Assembly (NCBI RefSeq): GCF_000198775.1 | Contig: NC_014722.1 | Coordinates: 2,220,953-2,271,203, forward strand | Direction: 5' to 3' | Source: Mycetohabitans rhizoxinica HKI 454 | GTDB lineage: Bacteria; Pseudomonadota; Gammaproteobacteria; Burkholderiales; Burkholderiaceae | DNA: 50,251 nt | Shown here: positions 28,575 to 37,429 of the stretch, one piece after another | How the letters are laid out: every line of letters starts with the position of its first letter | Position numbering within the stretch: the first letter of the stretch is position 1 | Notes under the pieces: generated by a model | What the model was told of the DNA's origin: nothing | Database searches by the model: none | What the model saw: only the letters and a program-made list of their open reading frames with translations | Made by a program: the position numbers and the translations under genes

Positions 28575-29218
28575 ACTTCCGTCGAGCGTTGGAAGAAATC
28601 CGCATGCAGCGAACTGGCTTGCACTATCACACCATACTCCCACTACGCTGAGTTGGTGAAAATAAGACGAATCCTTAACATAACGAGCGCAGCCAGTAGA
28701 TAGTGGGACACGCAACTATTTTTATATCCGCCACATACGATAGCGTTTTTGCCAACGCTTCTTCAATCACATGCATTCGCTTGACCGGCATGCTGCGATC
28801 AGACTGCATTGCTTATCGCATGACAGCATGGCAACGTGAACAAACACCATTACAACATCGCCAATTAAGCATCATTAAACGTCATTTTGACGAGGCGACA
28901 GACTGCCTGCTTTGATGGACATCACGCCGCCCGCAAGTGCGTATCGGACCATCGCCCGTCATTGAAATGTACAACTAACTGACGCTGCGCCAGCACGGGA
29001 GTACGCAGAACCAGAGCGACCTGCCGGCCCCTACCATCATGAATGGCGCCTTGCTAATCATCGACAAGACAGATCGCGCGCCGATGACTAGCGCATCGCT
29101 CGACGCGATGACATTGGGCACCCGCAACATTCGCGATGACAAACCATTCGCGATAACGAATTTGAACGAGCAAAGCAGACTGAACGAGGTGCCCCCTTCA
29201 TCGAGAAGAACAGCCTGT
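28575..29218. other. Gene-free lower-GC stretch between the orphan gene and waaA
   Basis: Only short frames without ribosome sites or motifs. Composition is like the orphan gene, so the whole 27.3-29.2 kb piece looks like one insert. Nothing mobile is recognised. Confidence 0.5.
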
Positions 29219-30535
29219 TCACGGCTTGACAGGCGGCAGTAACGCCTCTAGCGCATCGATCGTGCGACGGGTTGCGCCACGGTGACGCGCCGCGAACGCG
29301 GCCCCGGCGGCGCCCATCGTCACACAGCGCGCACGATCGGTCAGCACCGTACGCACGGCGCGCGCCAACGTGGCCGGATCCTGCACCCGCAGCGCAGCGC
29401 CGGCCGCAATTGCGTCAGCGCTCGCCTGGGTAAAATTAAACGTATGTGGGCCAATCACGACCGGCACGCCGACAGCGCATGCCTCAATCAGGTTTTGGCC
29501 GCCGAATGGCAGCAAGCTTCCGCCGATGAAGGCCACGTCCGCCGCCGCGTAATAAGCGCGCATCTCGCCCATCGAATCGCCGAGCAACACTTGCACGTCG
29601 GCCGGCAGCGGCTCAATTGCGTCCGCTTCGCACGAGCCCGGCGCGACCGATGCGCCGGCCCACTGCGAGCGGCGCGCCAGCTTGAGTCCGGCGCGCTCGA
29701 CCAGCGCCGCGACCTCATCGAAGCGCTGGGGATGGCGAGGCACCAGCACCAGCAGCGCATCAGCAACGCCAAGTTGGCGGTATGCGTCCAACACGAGCGC
29801 CTCTTCGCCCTCGCGCGTGCTGCCCGCCACCCACACCGGCCGCCGGCCGATTGCCGCATGCCAGGCACGGCCGCGCTCGGCCAACTCGGCCGGGGCCTCC
29901 ATATCGAACTTTAAGTTGCCGAGCACCGCGACGTCACGCGCGCCAAGCGCGCTCAGGCGCTGCGCGTCGGCCGGGCTCTGCGCCAGCACGCGCGTAAAGC
30001 CACCGAATACCTGACGCCCCGCCGCGCCAAAACGCGAGGCGCGCCGGTATGAGCGCTCCGACATTCTCGCGTTGGTCAGCACCAGCGGCACGCCCGCATG
30101 GCGGCACTCGTCGATCAGCGTCGGCCACACTTCGGTTTCCATCACGATGCCCAATGTAGGACGCCATACGCGAAGGAACCGCCGTACCGGACCGCACATG
30201 TCATAGGGCAAATAACAGCGCAACACGCGCGAGCCGAACAGTTGCTCGCCGATCGCCCGTCCGCTCGGCGTCATGTGCGTGAGCAGCACCCGCGCGTCGG
30301 GACGCTCGTCGAGCAGCGCCTGCACCAGCGGTTGAGCGGCACGCGTCTCACCGAGCGACACCGCATGGATCCAAACCAGCGGGGCGTCGTCGTGCGCCGC
30401 GCGGCCCGCCACATGGCCGAACCGTTCGCCAATGTGCTCGATGTAGCTGCGCTCGCGCCGCGAGCGTGCCACCAGGCGCACGACGGCCAGCGGTGCCACG
30501 ATGAACCAGAGTGCACGATATAGAATTCTTAGCAT
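29219..30535 (-). CDS. waaA: 3-deoxy-D-manno-octulosonic acid (Kdo) transferase
   Basis: Adds Kdo to the lipid A precursor at the inner face of the cytoplasmic membrane (KdtA). In 438 residues: an N-terminal membrane anchor (LYRALWFIVAPLAVV), the GERFG element near 37, WIHAVSLGETRAA near 55-67 with the catalytic glutamate, LPYDMCGPVRRFL, METEVWP near 131, and the C-terminal CMP-Kdo site GGSLLPFGGQNLIEA with GPHTFNF. GT30 family, full length. kdoO follows upstream by 18 bases in the same leftward run (manB...waaC-kdoO-waaA). Confidence 0.95.
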   Translation of the reverse strand: MLRILYRALWFIVAPLAVVRLVARSRRERSYIEHIGERFGHVAGRAAHDDAPLVWIHAVSLGETRAAQPLVQALLDERPDARVLLTHMTPSGRAIGEQLFGSRVLRCYLPYDMCGPVRRFLRVWRPTLGIVMETEVWPTLIDECRHAGVPLVLTNARMSERSYRRASRFGAAGRQVFGGFTRVLAQSPADAQRLSALGARDVAVLGNLKFDMEAPAELAERGRAWHAAIGRRPVWVAGSTREGEEALVLDAYRQLGVADALLVLVPRHPQRFDEVAALVERAGLKLARRSQWAGASVAPGSCEADAIEPLPADVQVLLGDSMGEMRAYYAAADVAFIGGSLLPFGGQNLIEACAVGVPVVIGPHTFNFTQASADAIAAGAALRVQDPATLARAVRTVLTDRARCVTMGAAGAAFAARHRGATRRTIDALEALLPPVKP

Positions 30536-30553
30536 CGATCGTCGGCCAACGGT

Positions 30554-31438
30554 TCAGACGAGCGCGTGGCCCGCGAGACGCTCCAGGATGCCCAGCGGCG
30601 CGCGCTGCGGCTGCACCATTGAGCGCACCGGCAGGAAGAAGGTCTGCTCGAGCATGAATTGGCCGGACATCACGGCATGCGACGTCTGGTCCGAAAAGCA
30701 CACCCAGACGCTGCCCGGCGCAAACGGCACTGTCTGCTGCGGCGCGTTGCGCTGGTAGTCTAGGTCAGCCTTCATCGCGTCATGAAGGTGCAACATCAAA
30801 TGGTCGTACTCGCTGCGCCGCGTCTTGGTCACATGCAGCAGCTGCAACAGCCATGCGGCTCCGGGCACGAATTTCGGTATATGAGGCAGGAACCGGCGCG
30901 CCACGTCCTCGAACGGCTCGCCGACCCGCCACACGCGCGGCTCGCCGTGTGGGTTGACGTTCGTGAACACGCGCAGGATTCGCTCGCCATAGTTCGGCCG
31001 TGACGGAAATGCATCCACGTGCAGCCGGCTGTCGTCCTTTCGCCATGACGTCTTGCGTGTTTCGACACGATGCAACCGCAGGCTGGTGGGCGCGACGCGC
31101 AACTTGCCCGTATATTCCGGAAACAGCCCGTCGATCAGTTCGCGTGCATTGAGTTGGTAACGCGACACCAGCGCACGCACGGCCGACTGCGTGACCGCAT
31201 CGCCCGACGCGCCGTGCAACGCGCCGCCATTGGGCGCCAAGCTGATGTTCTTGCGCTTGGGGTCGGCGATCGCCGGATCCAGCAGCGCTTGTTCTCCCCC
31301 TTCGATCACAAAACGCAAGTGGGGGAAATACAGCACTTTGCCGGACTCAACCGCGGCCAGCAGCGTCTCGCGGGGCACCAACAAGTGTTGCCCGTGCCAA
31401 TCGGCGGTCTGGACCTCGATGATTTGTGATTCGCTCAT
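30554..31438 (-). CDS. kdoO: Kdo 3-hydroxylase, Fe(II)/2-oxoglutarate dioxygenase
   Basis: Hydroxylates the Kdo residue of lipid A-core to D-glycero-D-talo-oct-2-ulosonic acid (Ko), known in Burkholderia and Yersinia. The 294-residue protein has the iron-site motif LHVDAFPSRPNYGERILRVFTN near 140-160 (HxD), and the conserved N-terminal LYFPHLRFVIEGGE near 36. A likely distal histidine and arginine are in SDQTSHAVMSGQ near 255. ATG 31438 is chosen; an ATG two codons up (31444) would also work. It sits between waaA and waaC, which fits action on freshly added Kdo. Confidence 0.9.
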   Translation of the reverse strand: MSESQIIEVQTADWHGQHLLVPRETLLAAVESGKVLYFPHLRFVIEGGEQALLDPAIADPKRKNISLAPNGGALHGASGDAVTQSAVRALVSRYQLNARELIDGLFPEYTGKLRVAPTSLRLHRVETRKTSWRKDDSRLHVDAFPSRPNYGERILRVFTNVNPHGEPRVWRVGEPFEDVARRFLPHIPKFVPGAAWLLQLLHVTKTRRSEYDHLMLHLHDAMKADLDYQRNAPQQTVPFAPGSVWVCFSDQTSHAVMSGQFMLEQTFFLPVRSMVQPQRAPLGILERLAGHALV

Positions 31439-31448
31439 GAACATATCG

Positions 31449-32468
31449 CTACAGCAATCCGAAGCCAGCCAGTGCACGCTTGACGTCGGCAAGGCCCGGC
31501 GAGGCGCCCGCCGTCCCCAGGTTGACGATGGCAGGCGACCAATAGCCGCCGGTGCGCCATGCCGTCGCGAAATTGTACAACTCGATCGTCGGGCGCTTGA
31601 GCGCCGCGGCGATATGGACCAGACCGGTGTCCACGCCGACGGTCGCTGCCGCACCATCAATCAGCCCGGTAACCGCCGGCAGCGACAGGCGTGGCGGCAC
31701 GAGCGCGGCGGCACCGAATGGCTGCGCGAGCCGCTCGCTGGTCGCACGCTCGACGTCGCTGCCCCAGGGCAGCACGATCGACGCGCCGCGGCGAATGAGC
31801 GCCTGGCCCAACTCGATCCAGCAGCGTTGCGGCCATTGTTTGTCCTCGCGCGAGGTCGCATGCACGAACACCACGTACGGCACCGGCAAGTTCAGCCCCG
31901 TGCGCGCCAGTTCGAGCGCCGCACGGCGCCGGTCAATGCCGAAATCGATGTTTTGTCCATTGGCTCGCGGCTTCTGCCCATCGGCTCGCGGCGGTGGATC
32001 ACCGAGCGCACGCGCGACCAGTTGCCGGGAGCGCTCGACCACGTGCGTGCGCGCCTCGATCGGCACACACGTGCGGTAGAACCAGCGTGCCGGCCACTCA
32101 TAGCCGGCACCGTCGGTACGATTGCCCAATCCGACGAGGTTGCCGCGTGCCCAGCTCGCGACCCATGCGCTCTTGACCAATCCCTGGCAATCGATCACCA
32201 CGTCGTACTGCTCAGCGGACAATGTGCGCCTGAATTGCCGCACTTCACGCCACGTCGCTGCCGACAGCGGCCGCTTGCGCCAGCGACGCAGAGAGAATGG
32301 GATGACGCGACGCACGCCTTGGACGAGTTCGACAAGCTCGACGAAATTCTCCTCGACCAGCCAGTCGATGACCGCATCGGGATGGCGCCGCCGGATGTCG
32401 GCGACCACCGGCATGTTGTGAACGACGTCGCCCAGCGACGACAGCCGAACGATCAGAATCTTTTGCAC
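31449..32468 (-). CDS. waaC: Lipopolysaccharide heptosyltransferase I
   Basis: Transfers the first L-glycero-D-manno-heptose to Kdo. GT9 family: ILIVRLSSLGDVVHNMPV at the N-terminus, VIDCQGLVKSAW near 92, FVHATSREDKQWP near 205, and the donor-site pattern VGVDTGLVHIAAAL near 274. The GTG at 32468 gives MQKILIVR as in relatives; the TTG at 32477 is an alternative. A 21-bp direct repeat encodes PRADGQK-PRANGQN at about 160-175, a seven-residue insertion in a loop. Ten bases separate its stop from kdoO. Confidence 0.92.
   Translation of the reverse strand: MQKILIVRLSSLGDVVHNMPVVADIRRRHPDAVIDWLVEENFVELVELVQGVRRVIPFSLRRWRKRPLSAATWREVRQFRRTLSAEQYDVVIDCQGLVKSAWVASWARGNLVGLGNRTDGAGYEWPARWFYRTCVPIEARTHVVERSRQLVARALGDPPPRADGQKPRANGQNIDFGIDRRRAALELARTGLNLPVPYVVFVHATSREDKQWPQRCWIELGQALIRRGASIVLPWGSDVERATSERLAQPFGAAALVPPRLSLPAVTGLIDGAAATVGVDTGLVHIAAALKRPTIELYNFATAWRTGGYWSPAIVNLGTAGASPGLADVKRALAGFGLL
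31950..31991. repeat. 21-bp imperfect direct repeat inside waaC
   Basis: Two head-to-tail copies at 31950-31970 and 31971-31991, both ending GGCTCGCGG, with five mismatches. Kept in frame, so it lengthens the protein by seven residues. Confidence 0.7.
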
Positions 32469-32677
32469 GCGGATCAATACGCTACGGGAACCACACCGGC
32501 CATGTCGCCGGCGAAAGAGGATTGCCGGCAGGCTCTGGACCGCCGGGCGAAAAGTAGCGAATTGTAGCGCGGATCGACACAGCTATCGCGTCGGACCCGA
32601 GCATCGTCGGTAGGCCGGCCCCACGCGGCACCGATAGACGGGTCGCCCGGCCCGACGGCCGCGTTGTGCCGGACCGC

Positions 32678-34060
32678 CTAGAACGGGAGTTTTGCGTCCG
32701 GCTTCTGCGCAATGATCACACGCCTAAAGTCCTCCTGGATCCGCTTGAGCGCGGCATCATTGTCAGCCTCAAAGCGCATCACAACCACAGGCGTGGTATT
32801 GGATGAGCGTGCGAGCCCGAAACCATCTGGGTACTCCACGCGCAGGCCATCGATCGTGATCACGTCATCGGCGCCGTCGAACGTCGCATGCTTTTGCAGC
32901 TTGCCGATCAGCTCGAAGTTTTCGCCCTCGTTAAGCTTGAGCTGCAATTCGGGCGTCGAGATTGAGTTCGGCAAGCTGTTAAGCAATTGACTCGGATCAG
33001 CCACACGCGACAGGATTTCCAGCAGCCGTGCACCGGTATAGAGACCGTCGTCGAAACCGTACCAGCGGTCCTTAAAAAACACGTGCCCGCTCATCTCTCC
33101 GGCGAGCGGCGCGCCGGTTTCGCGCAGCTTCGCCTTCACCAGCGAGTGGCCAGTCTTCCACATCACCGGCTCGCCGCCCTGCTCGCGTACCCACTTGGCC
33201 AAGTTACGCGTGCACTTCACATCATAGATGATCTGCCCCCCCGGGTTGCGCGACAGCACCTCTTGCGCGAACAACATCAATTGCCGATCCGGATAGATGA
33301 TCTGGCCGTCCTTGGTCACGACACCGAGCCGATCGCCGTCGCCGTCGAACGCAAAGCCGATCTCCGCGTCGGTCTCCTTCAGCGCACGAATCACGTCCTG
33401 CAGGTTTTCGGGATGGGCCGGGTCCGGGTGATGGTTCGGGAAATTGCCATCCACCTCGCAGAACAGCTCAACCAGCTCGCATCCGAGCGCCTTGAACAGC
33501 CTTGGCGCAAGCGATCCCGCCACGCCATTGCCTGCATCGACGACGATCTTCAGCGGCCGAGCCGGCTTGATGTCGGACACGATCCGCTCGACGTAGGCAT
33601 CGCGCACGTCATGTTCGCTGTAGCTGCCGGCGCCCGTGGCGAAATTGCCCTCGACGATGCGCTTATACAACGCTTGAATCTGCTCGCCGTAGATCGCGGC
33701 GCCGCGCAACACCATCTTGAAGCCGTTGTAGTCCGGCGGATTATGGCTGCCCGTGACAACGATGCACGAATCCACCTGCCGCCCTGCGAGCGGCACGCTG
33801 GCCGCGAAATAGCCGAGCGGCGTCGGCACCAAGCCGATATCGATCACGTCCACGCCCGCCGCGCGCAGGCCATCGACCAGCGCGGCGGACAACTGCGGAC
33901 CCGACAGGCGCCCGTCGCGACCGATCACCACCGCATCGCCACCTTGCGCACGCACTTCGCTGCCGAATGCGCGGCCGATCTGCCGCGCCACATCGGCATC
34001 AAGCGTCTTGCCGATGACGCCACGAATGTCGTAAGCCTTGAAAATCGATTGAGAAATCAT
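32678..34060 (-). CDS. manB: Phosphomannomutase/phosphoglucomutase
   Basis: Interconverts hexose 1- and 6-phosphates, feeding GDP-mannose or UDP-glucose/galactose for surface glycans. Of the alpha-D-phosphohexomutase family, 460 residues: FKAYDIRG at the start, VTGSHNPPDYNGFK near 98-111 with the phosphoserine, FDGDGDRLGVV near 240 (metal loop), and GEMSGHVFF near 322 (sugar loop). A C-terminal RSSNTTPVVVMRFEA element binds phosphate. ATG 34060 (MISQSIFKAYDIRG) is the family start. It is divergent from the wzx gene. Substrate preference is not decided by sequence. Confidence 0.92.
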   Translation of the reverse strand: MISQSIFKAYDIRGVIGKTLDADVARQIGRAFGSEVRAQGGDAVVIGRDGRLSGPQLSAALVDGLRAAGVDVIDIGLVPTPLGYFAASVPLAGRQVDSCIVVTGSHNPPDYNGFKMVLRGAAIYGEQIQALYKRIVEGNFATGAGSYSEHDVRDAYVERIVSDIKPARPLKIVVDAGNGVAGSLAPRLFKALGCELVELFCEVDGNFPNHHPDPAHPENLQDVIRALKETDAEIGFAFDGDGDRLGVVTKDGQIIYPDRQLMLFAQEVLSRNPGGQIIYDVKCTRNLAKWVREQGGEPVMWKTGHSLVKAKLRETGAPLAGEMSGHVFFKDRWYGFDDGLYTGARLLEILSRVADPSQLLNSLPNSISTPELQLKLNEGENFELIGKLQKHATFDGADDVITIDGLRVEYPDGFGLARSSNTTPVVVMRFEADNDAALKRIQEDFRRVIIAQKPDAKLPF

Positions 34061-34296
34061 GAGTGAGTGCCTGTTGGAAACGAAAATTCGAGGGGCCGCC
34101 GAAGCGTCGCACAACGAACCTACGCAGTCTGTTCGCAGTGCCGCTCACGGGCCGCCGGTTCGGGACCGGATCCAATCTATAATTGCAGCTTACTCAGACC
34201 CCTTTGTCTGGTCATTTTAACGTGGGTAAAGGTCATGATCGCCGAAATGGCGGTCCACACCACGTCAGGACGCGTACTTATCCGCCCCGCCGGCGC

Positions 34297-35553
34297 ATGC
34301 TGAACCGAATCAAGAACAATCCGGATGTCGCCCGCGCGGTCGCCAACCTTTGTTGGCTTGGCCTGGAGCGGCTCACGCAAATTGGGGTCGTGATCCTGAT
34401 CAGCGGTCTGCTCGCCCGCTACTTCGGTGCGGAGTTGTTCGGCAAATGGCAGTATGCCAACACGCTGCTGCTCGTGCTGGCACCCCTGACTTGGGTGTGC
34501 GGCGCGGAAATCCTAGTCCCCATGATCGTGCACGGCGGTGAGCAACGCCTGGGCACGATCCTCGGCAGCGCGTTCGCGCTGCGCTTTGCAGTATCGGCGC
34601 TTGCGCTCGCGCTAACGTGGACCAGCATCGCTGCCGGACTGACTGAGCCGACCGTCGGCGCAATACTGGCCGCGCTGGCCGTGACGATGCTGCTGCGCGA
34701 GCCACTGGTCGGCGTGATTAATTCGTGGCTGCAAAGTATCACCTATGCCAAGCCACAGTTGATCACGAACATGGTCGCCGCGCTAGCCAAAGCCGGTGGC
34801 GTCTGGCTGCTGGTGCACGCCGCCGCGTCGGCGGCCAGCTTCGCATGGCTGTGGGTGGCGGAGGCGGCGATTGTCGCCTCCGTGCTGCTCGTCTATTACC
34901 GCGCGCGCCACGGCCGCTTGGACTGGCGTGTGGAGCGCGCGCTACTGCGCACGTTCGGCCGCGCCGGGACGGTTTTCTGGCTCGGACTCGTCTGCATGTA
35001 CCTGTTCCTGAAGCTGGACCGGCTGGTGCTGGAGCGCTATGTGTCATTTGCCGAACTGGGCCACTATGCCGCCGCACAGCAATTGAATGAGAACTGGATT
35101 GCGCTCGCGCTGATGCTTGCGCAAACGCTTGCGCCGGCATTCGTCTATCGCGTCGCCGACCTATCGCAGCTGCGGCGCAATATGGGACGGCTGCTATGGA
35201 TGACAGCAGCGCTGATGGGCGCCGGCGCGCTGCTGCTGGATCTAACGGCGGACCGGGTCGTGCGGATCGTGTTCGGACCCGGCTTCGACGGCGCCGCGCA
35301 AATCCTGCGCGTGGCGGTCTGGCTATCGGTGCCGGCCGGCATCGAGGCGATCGGCAATCTGGTCGTGCTCAAATACCAGGCCAAATTTGTCTTGCTGGTC
35401 AAATGGATACTGGCACTGGCCGTCGCGCTCGCGTTGGATTTCGTCCTGATCCCGACATTTGGCGCACGCGGCGCGCTAGGCGGACTGGCCGCCGGTTACA
35501 TCACGGCGATCGCGGTGAATTTCTACTATATCCGGCTCAAGCTTAAGCCATGA
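34297..35553 (+). CDS. wzx: Wzx-type lipid-linked oligosaccharide flippase
   Basis: A 418-residue MATE/MOP-superfamily membrane protein with about 12 helices; it flips undecaprenyl-diphosphate-linked O-units to the periplasm. NLCWLGLERLTQIGVVILISGLLARYFG near 15-42 is the typical first-helix region of polysaccharide flippases, with YAAAQQLNENW in the middle. ATG 34297 (MLNRIKNNPDVARAV) gives the family N-terminus; the frame is open further up without similarity. Its end overlaps the next glycosyltransferase by four bases (ATGA). Confidence 0.86.
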   Translation: MLNRIKNNPDVARAVANLCWLGLERLTQIGVVILISGLLARYFGAELFGKWQYANTLLLVLAPLTWVCGAEILVPMIVHGGEQRLGTILGSAFALRFAVSALALALTWTSIAAGLTEPTVGAILAALAVTMLLREPLVGVINSWLQSITYAKPQLITNMVAALAKAGGVWLLVHAAASAASFAWLWVAEAAIVASVLLVYYRARHGRLDWRVERALLRTFGRAGTVFWLGLVCMYLFLKLDRLVLERYVSFAELGHYAAAQQLNENWIALALMLAQTLAPAFVYRVADLSQLRRNMGRLLWMTAALMGAGALLLDLTADRVVRIVFGPGFDGAAQILRVAVWLSVPAGIEAIGNLVVLKYQAKFVLLVKWILALAVALALDFVLIPTFGARGALGGLAAGYITAIAVNFYYIRLKLKP

Positions 35554-36374
35554 ACGATGTTGATCACAACGAGCTCGCGGGCGTGAGCGTGCTGATTCCC
35601 GCCTACAATTGCCAAGCCGACCTGGAGCGCACGCTTCGCTCGTTCAAAGAGCCAGCACCAGTGCACGTGCTGATTGTCGACGACGGCAGCACGCCGCCGA
35701 TCATCGCGCCCGCTATCGATGGCCTGTCGGTCGAAGTCCTGCGCCTGGCGCGCAATGGCGGGATCGAGCGGGCGCTGGCCGCCGGCATCGATGCACTGGC
35801 AGCGCGCGCGGTGCGCTACGCGGCCCGTATCGACGCCGGCGATCTTGCCTGTGCGCGCCGGCTGGCGAAGCAAGCCGCCTATCTGGATGCGCATCCGCAC
35901 GTGGCCGCAGTCGGCATGTGGGCACAGGTCGCCACGCGCACCGGCGCGCCGCTGTTCACGTTGACCCCGCCGAGCAAGCCGGCCGACATACGGCGGCAGC
36001 GTTTTGCGCGCACCGCATTGCTCCATCCGACAATCATGCTGCGCGTGGACGCGGTCCAGCAGGCCGGCAACTATCGCGCGGCATATCGCGCGGCCGAGGA
36101 CCTGGACCTGTTCCTGCGGCTAATGCGCGCGCACGACTGCGCGAACCTGCCCGAAGTCGGGTTGGTTTACGAACTGAACGAAGGCGGCATCAGTGCTACA
36201 AAGCGACGCACGCAGATCGTCTCGACACTGCGACTGCAGCTTGCCTACTTCGAGGCGGCCAATCCCTACTGGTGGCTCGGCCTAGGTAAGAACCTGCTGC
36301 ATTGCGTGACGCCGTACCCGGTGTTGCAATCCATCAAGCGCGCACTATTTCGTGCGCGTGCCCGTCAAACATGA
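35550..36374 (+). CDS. GT2 family glycosyltransferase
   Basis: A 274-residue GT-A fold transferase: SVLIPAYNCQADLERTLRSF near 13-32, VLIVDDGSTPP near 41, RIDAGDLACARRL near 90 (metal-binding D-x-D-like position), and a late ED pair in AAEDLDLFLRL near 176, with the catalytic aspartate. Acts at the cytosolic face, sugar and acceptor unknown. Translationally coupled to wzx (ATGA overlap) and nine bases before galE, so it belongs to the same operon. Confidence 0.87.
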   Translation: MNDVDHNELAGVSVLIPAYNCQADLERTLRSFKEPAPVHVLIVDDGSTPPIIAPAIDGLSVEVLRLARNGGIERALAAGIDALAARAVRYAARIDAGDLACARRLAKQAAYLDAHPHVAAVGMWAQVATRTGAPLFTLTPPSKPADIRRQRFARTALLHPTIMLRVDAVQQAGNYRAAYRAAEDLDLFLRLMRAHDCANLPEVGLVYELNEGGISATKRRTQIVSTLRLQLAYFEAANPYWWLGLGKNLLHCVTPYPVLQSIKRALFRARARQT

Positions 36375-36382
36375 GGACAACG

Positions 36383-37405
36383 ATGACGAATCAAGGCACG
36401 ATCCTGGTCACCGGCGGTGCGGGCTTCATCGGCTCGCATACCTGCGTGGCGTTGCTCAACGCGGGCTACGATGTCGTGGTAATCGACAATCTGGTCAACA
36501 GCAAGGTTGACGCGGTGCGCCGCGTCGAGCGAATCACCGGCAAGACGGTTCAGTTCCACCAAGCCGACTCGCGCGATGACCGCGCGCTTCGGCAAGTGTT
36601 CGAACACCGCCCGATCCGCGCCGCGATTCACTTTGCCGCGCTCAAGGCGGTGGGTGAATCGGTGCAAAAACCGCTGGACTACTATGCGAACAACCTGGAC
36701 AGCTTGCTGGCACTGCTGCGCGTGATGAATGAGCATGATGTCAAACACATCGTGTTCAGCTCGTCAGCCACCGTGTACGGCGTGCCACAAAGCGTGCCGA
36801 TCGACGAGTCATTCCCATTGTCCGCAACTAATCCTTACGGCCAGACGAAGCTGATGGCCGAACAGATCCTGCGCGACCTGGCGCACGCCGATACCGGCTG
36901 GAAGGTCGCCACGCTGCGCTATTTCAATCCGGTCGGCGCGCACGAGAGCGGGCTGATCGGCGAGGACCCGAACGGCATCCCGAACAATCTAATGCCATTC
37001 GTCGCGCAGGTGGCAGTCGGCAAGCTGCCGCGTTTGCGGGTCTTCGGTGGGGACTACGATACGCCGGACGGCACCGGCGTGCGCGACTACATTCATGTTG
37101 TCGACCTCGCGCGCGGACACCTTGCCGCACTTGATACACTGTTCGCGCAGAGCCGCAGCTTTACCGTGAACTTGGGCACCGGCAAGGGCTACAGCGTGCT
37201 GGACGTGGTGCGTGCCTTCGAGCGGGCCTGCGGCCGCGAAGTCCCGTACGAGATCGTCGCGCGCCGTCCCGGCGACGTCGCGGCCTGCTACGCGGATCCG
37301 GCGGCGGCCGAGCGGGTCATCGGCTGGCGCGCCGAGCATGGCATCGAAAGGATGTGCGCGGATCATTGGCGCTGGCAGGTGAACAATCCGAACGGCTACG
37401 CCTAA
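36383..37405 (+). CDS. galE: UDP-glucose 4-epimerase
   Basis: Makes UDP-galactose from UDP-glucose. 340-residue extended SDR: TGGAGFIGSHTCVALL near 9-24 (NAD loop), FAALKAVGESV near 82, SSSATVYG near 124 (catalytic serine/threonine), YGQTKLMAEQ near 152 (tyrosine and lysine), and the substrate region RYFNPVGAH. GAGGA before ATG 36383 supports this start. In this locus it provides UDP-galactose for glf (47.7 kb), which turns it into UDP-galactofuranose. Confidence 0.94.
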   Translation: MTNQGTILVTGGAGFIGSHTCVALLNAGYDVVVIDNLVNSKVDAVRRVERITGKTVQFHQADSRDDRALRQVFEHRPIRAAIHFAALKAVGESVQKPLDYYANNLDSLLALLRVMNEHDVKHIVFSSSATVYGVPQSVPIDESFPLSATNPYGQTKLMAEQILRDLAHADTGWKVATLRYFNPVGAHESGLIGEDPNGIPNNLMPFVAQVAVGKLPRLRVFGGDYDTPDGTGVRDYIHVVDLARGHLAALDTLFAQSRSFTVNLGTGKGYSVLDVVRAFERACGREVPYEIVARRPGDVAACYADPAAAERVIGWRAEHGIERMCADHWRWQVNNPNGYA

Positions 37406-37429
37406 GCCTTGCGAGGAGACGCAGTACCC

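Noticed and set aside
28541..28720. hrp-II/PIP box (TTCG-N16-TTCG) upstream of the orphan gene
   Set aside because: One half TTCGC is present but the second half reads TTCCA and the distance to the -10 is wrong.
31191..32567. 458-codon rightward frame opposite waaC and kdoO
   Set aside because: The minus strand carries intact waaC and kdoO with family motifs; this is their shadow.
32987..34066. 359-codon rightward frame opposite manB
   Set aside because: Shadow of the phosphomannomutase gene; no motif, high His/Arg.
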